Shown here in pieces: positions 58,137-64,000 of a DNA stretch of 64,000 bases. Both the position numbers and the translations under genes were made by a program. The notes under the pieces are model-generated. The model saw nothing but the letters and a program-made list of their open reading frames with translations, searched no databases and was not told where the DNA came from. Each line of letters starts with the position of its first letter. The stretch's first letter is position 1. Source of the DNA: an uncultured Pelagibacteraceae bacterium (GTDB lineage: Bacteria > Pseudomonadota > Alphaproteobacteria > Pelagibacterales > Pelagibacteraceae); the NCBI GenBank assembly GCA_902564385.1, contig CACFAT010000004.1, positions 1-64,000 on the forward strand, written 5' to 3'.

Positions 58137-58487
58137 TTAAAAACTCAAATTTTTGAGAGTTTTCAAATATTCGTTAAATTCATTAACAAAATTCTGTGTG
58201 GGTAAAACGTACTTTTTTCTATGGTCATTTCCGGTTTTCTCGAGGTAAAAAAATTCTTTATCACAAGCTTCTTTGATCATGAGTGCAGATTTGGGTCTAG
58301 AGGTTTTAAAGAGTCTAGTCTTAAGTTCTTCGACAGATAAGTTTTCATTTAATTTATAGGAATTCATCACAATCAACATCATGTGATAATGTGAAGGAGA
58401 CTTTCTGAAAAAGTAATTACTGGATGTATGGGACAGTTTCATTTGATCTTCCCAAAATTCCAGTAAATCCTTTGATGATTTTGACAT
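58137..58487 (-). CDS. Small winged-helix-like putative regulator
   Basis: 116 aa; ENLSVEELKTRLFKTSRPKSALMIKEACDKEFFYLEKTGNDHRKKYVLPTQNFVNEFNEYL resembles a MarR-type wHTH plus wing; 1-nt overlap with tdm stop. Confidence 0.45.
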   Translation of the reverse strand: MSKSSKDLLEFWEDQMKLSHTSSNYFFRKSPSHYHMMLIVMNSYKLNENLSVEELKTRLFKTSRPKSALMIKEACDKEFFYLEKTGNDHRKKYVLPTQNFVNEFNEYLKTLKNLSF

Positions 58488-60826
58488 TAAGATTTTACAC
58501 GTGTTTTTTGAGGATCGTAATGCGGGAAACCAACAATTTTAGCAGGTATTCTTTTTTGATGTCCATCAATTTTACCGACTTCAACGTTCATACCTATTTC
58601 TGAATGACCTACATCAATTCTGCACAAAGCAATATTTTTATTCAAAGTAGGAGATAGACATCCGCTTGTAACTACGCCAACTTGGGATCTTCCAATGTGA
58701 ACGCAATCACCGTGATTAGCTTTTTCTTTGCCTACAAGTTCTAATCCAACTAATTTCTTTTGTGGATTTTCTTTTCTCTTTATTAATGCTTCTTTACCAA
58801 TGAAATCTGCTGTTTTTGTTTTTAAAGGAACCGTAAATCCAACACCAGCTTCAAAAGGGTCAACTTGGCCGTCAAATTCATTACCAAATAATATTAGTCC
58901 AGCTTCAATTCTTAATAAATCTAATGCTCCAAAACCAGCAGGTATTATTCCTTCATCTTTGCCAGCTTCCATAAGCACATCCCAAACTGCTGGTGCATCT
59001 GAAGGGTGACACCATATTTCGTATCCTAACTCGCCTGTGTATCCAGTTCTAGAAACCATTAATGGAATTCCACTAAGTTCTTTTACTCTACAGATTGTAA
59101 ACCTAAACCATTGTAATTCTGAAATAGAAGGTTGTGTTGGTGGAGTAAAAATAAACTTTTCTAAAATTTTTCTACTGTTAGGTCCTTGTAGAGAAATATT
59201 ATTTATTTGGTCAGTAGAGTTTTTAACTAAAACATTAAATTTTTTCTTTTTTGCTTGTTCTTTTAACCATTCACCTGCGTATTCATCACCACATACCCAT
59301 CTAAATCCATGATCACTCATTTTTAACAATGTTCCATCATCAAACATAGAACCATTTTCATAACACATCGAAGAATAAACAATTTGTCCAACTGACAATT
59401 TTTTAACATTTCTTGTTAAAGTATAGTCCATTAATTCTTCTGCATCTGGACCTAATATTTCAAATTTTCTTAAAGAAGATAAATCAATTAAAACTGCTTT
59501 TTCTCTACACGCTGTATATTCATTTATTACTCCGTGTTTAGTGTAATCATTGGGCAGCCAATATCCTCTAGCATCAACAAAGTTTCTTGTTAACTTTGAA
59601 GTTCTTTCATGAAATCCTGTATTTTTTGTTAGTTTTAATTCTGAGTCTGGTTTCATTCTAAATGCAAAAGATTTTGTAAATTCTCTTTTTTTTTCGTAAG
59701 TTCTAACAAAAATATCTGTAGGGTTCCATGAATTACATGGATCTATATCACTTGGACAGGCTGATGTTCCGCAGGTTAAATCTTTTAAAGCTCTTAATAT
59801 TACATAATCTCCAGGTCTAGCAAATGACTCATCAGAAAGTACGGTATTTAAGCCTCCTGCTGAAGTATTAAAAAATAAATTTATAGCGTGCCATCCCTTT
59901 TGTCTATTAACCCCAAAATTTTCCATAGCACCACTTAAGTTATCTGAGCAATTTGGATGCCCAAAATAACCAGCATCTTCGTAATACTTCGATGTACAAG
60001 CAAGATTAAAAGTGTCATGTCTACCAACAGTATCTCTTATTACTTCTACTAAAGGCTCATGGTCTGTATCATAAAATTTTGAATACAATCCTGGTCCTGG
60101 AAATGTATTTCCCATAAAGGTCCTGGTTGTTTGCCAATCTAAACCTTTTTCAATACCTTTACCCAATTTAGCTGTATCAAAAGCAACAAAATCTGAACAT
60201 TGTCTACCAGTTGGACAAATTATTTGAATATAATCTCCTTCTTTAACTTCAAAAGAAATCGCTGATTGTTTTGCAATATTTTTTTCGTCTAGAGGATCAA
60301 AGATTGGATCTGGAATTATTCTATGTTCTTTATAGTCAACAATATTATTTCTTTTAATAAATAAAGTTAATTCTGTAGGAGGATTTTGTTCATGAACTAA
60401 CATATCATTGCCAGGGGCAGAAAAAATACAATAACATTTATCTTTTGAACTTATTTTAATTATTTCTCCTGGTGGAGTGTCTTTATCAAAAAGGATTGAT
60501 GATTTAGACTTTGCAATTTTAAGATTTCTTTTTTCTAATTGACGCAATGCAATTTTTGAACTTTCTTCATTTTTTTTTAAAATTTTAATTATTTCATTAT
60601 CTGATTTAGAAGATTTTAAATTTAAAATCGATGGATCAGAATTTCCATCAGAATTAAAAACAACTATTTCGCAAATTTGATTTCCTTCATTGTTAATAAT
60701 TTCAATTTGATCATCTGGAAATATCTGAACTCCTGTAAGTCCACCACCGTTAATTACATATCTTTCAACTCCAGGTGGCAAAACATTCAAACCAGGTTCA
60801 TTTATTCTTAAATTTTCTTCTAACAT
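58487..60826 (-). CDS. tdm: TMAO demethylase Tdm-like: N-terminal DUF1989-like domain fused to C-terminal GcvT-like domain
   Basis: 779 aa; CPTGRQCSDFVAFD...DTVGRHDTFNLACTSKYYEDAGYFGHPNCSDNL...DLTCGTSACPSDIDPCNSWNPTDIFVR (DUF1989-like) plus YWLPNDYTKHGVINEYTACREKAVLIDLSSLRKFEILGPDAEELMDY...GLILFGNEFDGQVDPFEAGVGF (GcvT). Confidence 0.78.
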   Translation of the reverse strand: MLEENLRINEPGLNVLPPGVERYVINGGGLTGVQIFPDDQIEIINNEGNQICEIVVFNSDGNSDPSILNLKSSKSDNEIIKILKKNEESSKIALRQLEKRNLKIAKSKSSILFDKDTPPGEIIKISSKDKCYCIFSAPGNDMLVHEQNPPTELTLFIKRNNIVDYKEHRIIPDPIFDPLDEKNIAKQSAISFEVKEGDYIQIICPTGRQCSDFVAFDTAKLGKGIEKGLDWQTTRTFMGNTFPGPGLYSKFYDTDHEPLVEVIRDTVGRHDTFNLACTSKYYEDAGYFGHPNCSDNLSGAMENFGVNRQKGWHAINLFFNTSAGGLNTVLSDESFARPGDYVILRALKDLTCGTSACPSDIDPCNSWNPTDIFVRTYEKKREFTKSFAFRMKPDSELKLTKNTGFHERTSKLTRNFVDARGYWLPNDYTKHGVINEYTACREKAVLIDLSSLRKFEILGPDAEELMDYTLTRNVKKLSVGQIVYSSMCYENGSMFDDGTLLKMSDHGFRWVCGDEYAGEWLKEQAKKKKFNVLVKNSTDQINNISLQGPNSRKILEKFIFTPPTQPSISELQWFRFTICRVKELSGIPLMVSRTGYTGELGYEIWCHPSDAPAVWDVLMEAGKDEGIIPAGFGALDLLRIEAGLILFGNEFDGQVDPFEAGVGFTVPLKTKTADFIGKEALIKRKENPQKKLVGLELVGKEKANHGDCVHIGRSQVGVVTSGCLSPTLNKNIALCRIDVGHSEIGMNVEVGKIDGHQKRIPAKIVGFPHYDPQKTRVKS

Positions 60827-60858
60827 TTTAAATCAATGATTACTTAAGTTTAAGAATA

Positions 60859-60872
60859 AATCAGTACTGATT
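60859..60872. promoter_or_regulatory. 14-bp perfect palindrome AATCAGTACTGATT in divergent tdm / tmoX-like intergenic region; candidate operator
   Basis: Direct reading; dyad extends imperfectly to AATAAATCAGTACTGATTAATT. Confidence 0.5.
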
Positions 60873-60905
60873 AATTGTATATATAAATTTTAGTACCAAC
60901 TTTTG

Positions 60906-60934
60906 TTGACTGTAAGATTAAATTTAAGGATACT
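60906..60934 (+). promoter_or_regulatory. Candidate sigma-70 promoter TTGACT-17 bp-GATACT upstream of the TmoX/ProX-like gene
   Basis: -35 at 60906-60911, -10 at 60929-60934, 17-bp spacer. Confidence 0.45.
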
Positions 60935-60967
60935 TACGTACTTAATATATTAAGAGAGGAGAAATAA

Positions 60968-61912
60968 ATGAAGAAAATACTATCTTTACTCTCAGCTATA
61001 GTAATTACTGTAGTAAGCTTTGCAGGAATATCTAACGCTGACAGTAAAAAACCCATAGTGATCCCAACTCATAACTGGTCAAGTCAAATTGTTATGGCAT
61101 ATGTTATTGGTGGAATCTTTGAAAGTATGGGTAACAATGTTAAATATGTAAATGCTGACTCTCAAGCGGTTTACGAGTCAATTAGAATTGGTGATGTAAC
61201 TATATCTCATGAGGTATGGGAATCTGCTTTCGGTAAGTCATTTACAACAGCTTTAGACAAAGGTGGTTTGTTAGACTGGGGTGATCATGAAGCAAGAACA
61301 CTTGAGGATATGGGATATCCAAACTGGGTTGTTGAAAAAGGTCTATGTCCAGGTCTACCAGATTGGACAGCTCTAAAAAATCCAGACTGTGCAAAAAACT
61401 TTACAACACCTGACTCTCCAGATGGAAAAGGAAGAATGTTGGAAGGACCACAAACTTGGCATGGTGACTTAATCCCTCAAAGGATTGATGCTCTAGGCTT
61501 AGGTGATTTATGGTGGGTTAAGTTTGCTGGAGGTGCTGATGCACTTTGGGCAGAGTTAGCAGCTGCTGAAAAAGAAGGAAGAGGAACTATAATTTTCAAC
61601 TGGACACCAAACTTTACTGATGGTGCTGGTTTTACATTTATCGACTTCCCTCCATACACAGCTGGTTGCAGACCAGCAGATGGTGGCGATGGAAAATGTG
61701 GTTCTCCGGACGGTTATTTGAAAAAAGCAGTACACGAAGATTTTCCAAAAACACATCCAGATGCAGCAGCAGCGTTCAAAAAATTGTCATTCTCAACAAG
61801 TCAAATTGGTGCAATGGCAGCTTTAGTAGACGTTGACAAAATGACTCACGAAGATGCAGCTAAAAAATGGTTAGCTGATAACGAGTCAACTTGGAAAGCT
61901 TTCCTTAAATAA
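60968..61912 (+). CDS. tmoX: Glycine betaine/TMAO-type ABC transporter substrate-binding protein (ProX/TmoX-like)
   Basis: Signal peptide; KPIVIPTHNWSSQIVMAYVIGGIFESMGNNVKYVNADSQAVYESIRIGDVTISHEVWES; next to Tdm-like gene. Confidence 0.72.
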   Translation: MKKILSLLSAIVITVVSFAGISNADSKKPIVIPTHNWSSQIVMAYVIGGIFESMGNNVKYVNADSQAVYESIRIGDVTISHEVWESAFGKSFTTALDKGGLLDWGDHEARTLEDMGYPNWVVEKGLCPGLPDWTALKNPDCAKNFTTPDSPDGKGRMLEGPQTWHGDLIPQRIDALGLGDLWWVKFAGGADALWAELAAAEKEGRGTIIFNWTPNFTDGAGFTFIDFPPYTAGCRPADGGDGKCGSPDGYLKKAVHEDFPKTHPDAAAAFKKLSFSTSQIGAMAALVDVDKMTHEDAAKKWLADNESTWKAFLK

Positions 61913-61934
61913 GGATAAAAGTTAAAAAATTAAG

Positions 61935-61969
61935 ATCTCCCCCAATTCTGTTGGGGGGGATTTTTTTTT
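61935..61969 (+). terminator. Intrinsic terminator after the TmoX/ProX-like gene
   Basis: ATCTCCCCCAA-TTCTG-TTGGGGGGGAT (one G-T wobble) followed by T9. Confidence 0.85.
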
Positions 61970-61994
61970 ATAAAGATTTGTGTAAAATATATTT

Positions 61995-62372
61995 ATGAGA
62001 AAATATCTTTTTTACTTTTTTTTAAGTTTATTAATAAGCTCATCAGTTTTTGCTCGAAGCACCGGATGTAAAGAAGGTAACTGTGAAAATGGATATGGAA
62101 AATGGGTTTATACAGATAAAACTACTTATGAAGGTGAGTGGGTAGGAACAAAAAAAAATGGCCAAGGTGTAGAAACATGGCCAAACGGATATATTTATAA
62201 AGGTGAGTTTAAAAACAGTGTTTGGAGTGGAGTTGGAACTTTAACTTTCCCAGATGGTTCTACTTATGAAGGAGAGTGGGCTAATGGTTTTATGAATGGC
62301 AAAGGAACATTTACTTGGGCTAATGGCGACCAAAAAGTAGGAATTTGGAAAAACGGTAAATTACAAGATTAA
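61995..62372 (+). CDS. Secreted MORN-repeat protein
   Basis: Signal peptide; repeats TYEGEWVGTKKNGQGVETWPNG / YKGEFKNSVWSGVGTLTFPDG / TYEGEWANGFMNGKGTFTWANG. Confidence 0.85.
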   Translation: MRKYLFYFFLSLLISSSVFARSTGCKEGNCENGYGKWVYTDKTTYEGEWVGTKKNGQGVETWPNGYIYKGEFKNSVWSGVGTLTFPDGSTYEGEWANGFMNGKGTFTWANGDQKVGIWKNGKLQD

Positions 62373-62923
62373 TGTCGAACGAAACTTCATTTAATAAATT
62401 AAAAGGATTACCCGAGAACCTAAAACAATTTATAGGACTAATAATTTTAACAATAGTCATAATTACTTCTTTTGCTATTTTAAATAATATATTTAGCGAG
62501 GGTGATGAATTAGTTAGGAAAATGAAATTGGAAGAAGAGAGAATTGCAAAAGAGAGAAAACTAAGTGCATTAATTTCAAAACTTCCCTCGGGTATATTAG
62601 TAACTTTTGATGGTACTGATCATTATAAATTATCAGATGAATTGTATGAGGGAGTGTGTAATGCCACAAAGCTTATCCCCCAAAGAGCAATAATGGGTGC
62701 AAATTTCTTAAATTTTAGAGCACACGAAATTTATACTATTAACGGCAATAAGATTGATGAAACATTTGTTGAATGGGATGCTGAAAAAAAGAAATGTTTT
62801 GCAGGTTTTACAGTTAGTGGAAATAACGTAGGAGTAGACGAAACAATTAAAGTAAGCGGTGAAGCCTTAAGTTTTTTAAGTACTGGAATTGATACAAGGG
62901 TTTATTTTATTAAAAATTTTTAA
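62372..62923 (+). CDS. Uncharacterised single-TM protein
   Basis: 183 aa; LKQFIGLIILTIVIITSFAILNNIF TM then charged coil; stop/start overlap with MORN gene. Confidence 0.6.
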   Translation: MSNETSFNKLKGLPENLKQFIGLIILTIVIITSFAILNNIFSEGDELVRKMKLEEERIAKERKLSALISKLPSGILVTFDGTDHYKLSDELYEGVCNATKLIPQRAIMGANFLNFRAHEIYTINGNKIDETFVEWDAEKKKCFAGFTVSGNNVGVDETIKVSGEALSFLSTGIDTRVYFIKNF

Positions 62924-62987
62924 TGGAAATAAGCTTCAATTATATTGATTTTAATTTAATTAATTTTCGTATACTTTTATAAGAATT

Positions 62988-64000
62988 ATGTCTGAAGCAG
63001 TAATCAAATGTGAAGCAGTTTATAAAATTTTTGGTGAAAACGCCAAAAAGATGCTTCAAGATTCAAATGGTAATGTTGATGCTAAAACATTTCAAGAAAA
63101 TGGTTGTATAGTAGGTGTTAACAATGCCTCTTTTGAAGTGGCAAAAGGAGAGATGCTTGTTGTAATGGGCTTATCTGGATCTGGTAAGTCAACTTTACTA
63201 AGGTGTATATCAAGATTAACAGATGCAACAGGTGGAAAAATTTTCATTGAAGGTCAAGATTTATTAAATTTAAATAATAAAGAGTTAATTGAGCTTAGAA
63301 GAAACAAAATGGGAATGGTTTTCCAAAGCTTTGCTCTTCTTCCACACAAAACCGTTGTAGAAAATATAGCTTTTCCTCTTCAAATCAAAGGTATCAAAAC
63401 TGAGGAGAGCATTAATAAAGCAATGGAGATGGTTAAATTAGTTGGACTTGATGGAAGAGAAAATTATTTTCCAAGAGAACTTTCAGGTGGACAACAACAA
63501 AGAGTGGGTATTGCAAGATCTCTAGCAGTTGAACCTGATATATGGTTTTTAGATGAACCTTTTTCTGCTTTAGATCCTTTAATTAGAAAAGAAATGCAAG
63601 ATGAATTTTTAAGACTTCAAGAAAAATTACAAAAAACAATTATGTTTATTACTCATGATTTTGATGAAGCATTAAAACTTGCTGATCGAATTGCAATTAT
63701 GAAAGATGGTATAATTGAACAACTAGATACACCTGCAAATATAGTTTTAAACCCAGCCACAGAATATGTAAGAAAATTTACTGAAGAAGTACCTAGAGAA
63801 AAAGTTTTATTAATTGAAGATGTAATGGATGAATCTATATCTAATAATTTAGGTGATGTTAAAGTTTCAAAAGATGAAATCATAGAAAATGTTGCAGAAA
63901 AAATATTAACGCAAGAAAAATCTGTGGCAGTTATAGATGAAAATAATAAAACCGTTGGTTCAATCAACCCGACAAAAATAATAAATACTGTCTTTGGCGG
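62988..64000 (+). CDS. Glycine betaine/TMAO-type ABC transporter ATP-binding protein (runs off right edge; absent from ORF track)
   Basis: ATG at 62988: MSEAVIKCEAVYKIFGENAKKML...GLSGSGKSTLLRCISRL...LSGGQQQRVGIARSLAVEPDIWFLDEPFSALDP...; open to window end. Confidence 0.88.
   Translation, partial: MSEAVIKCEAVYKIFGENAKKMLQDSNGNVDAKTFQENGCIVGVNNASFEVAKGEMLVVMGLSGSGKSTLLRCISRLTDATGGKIFIEGQDLLNLNNKELIELRRNKMGMVFQSFALLPHKTVVENIAFPLQIKGIKTEESINKAMEMVKLVGLDGRENYFPRELSGGQQQRVGIARSLAVEPDIWFLDEPFSALDPLIRKEMQDEFLRLQEKLQKTIMFITHDFDEALKLADRIAIMKDGIIEQLDTPANIVLNPATEYVRKFTEEVPREKVLLIEDVMDESISNNLGDVKVSKDEIIENVAEKILTQEKSVAVIDENNKTVGSINPTKIINTVFG

Noticed and set aside
61556-61756. Minus-strand Cys-rich ORF overlapping the TmoX-like gene
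   Set aside because: Fully antisense to a strongly supported binding protein

Overview
The window is a gene-dense, AT-rich, SAR11/Pelagibacterales-like chromosomal segment. The taxon is inferred from gene content and composition. It carries about 55 protein-coding genes and two partial genes at the edges. I found no rRNA, tRNA, CRISPR array or mobile element. Gene content is dominated by uptake and demethylation/degradation of methylated or N-containing osmolytes: (i) two betaine/TMAO-type ABC ATPases, one near each end; (ii) two homocysteine S-methyltransferase-family genes; (iii) an EutA-like racemase plus DoeA/EutD-like (ectoine hydrolase-like) pair directly upstream of a complete Pot-type ABC transporter; (iv) a DmdA-like/GcvT-family operon with thiolase, TPP enzyme, FMN 2-hydroxyacid dehydrogenase and a divergent transthyretin-like protein, next to a dipeptide-type ABC transporter whose DppC gene is split by a T9 homopolymer; (v) an agmatinase-like/ALDH pair; (vi) aconitase, BamB, ZapE and similar housekeeping genes; (vii) a long minus-strand methylamine/TMAO cluster (Tdm-like, FAD oxidoreductase, two type-III GS/GMAS-like, MgsABC/GlxBCD-like, a divergent Amt and several small unknown ORFs), divergent from a TmoX/ProX-like binding protein. 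The best candidates for something undescribed are the reduced ectoine-like locus with a Pot-type transporter, the incomplete methylamine pathway with its small unknown proteins and a palindromic intergenic site, and the DmdA-like/transthyretin-like/TPP/FMN operon. All functional calls come from reading the sequence and remembered family features; no database search was run.
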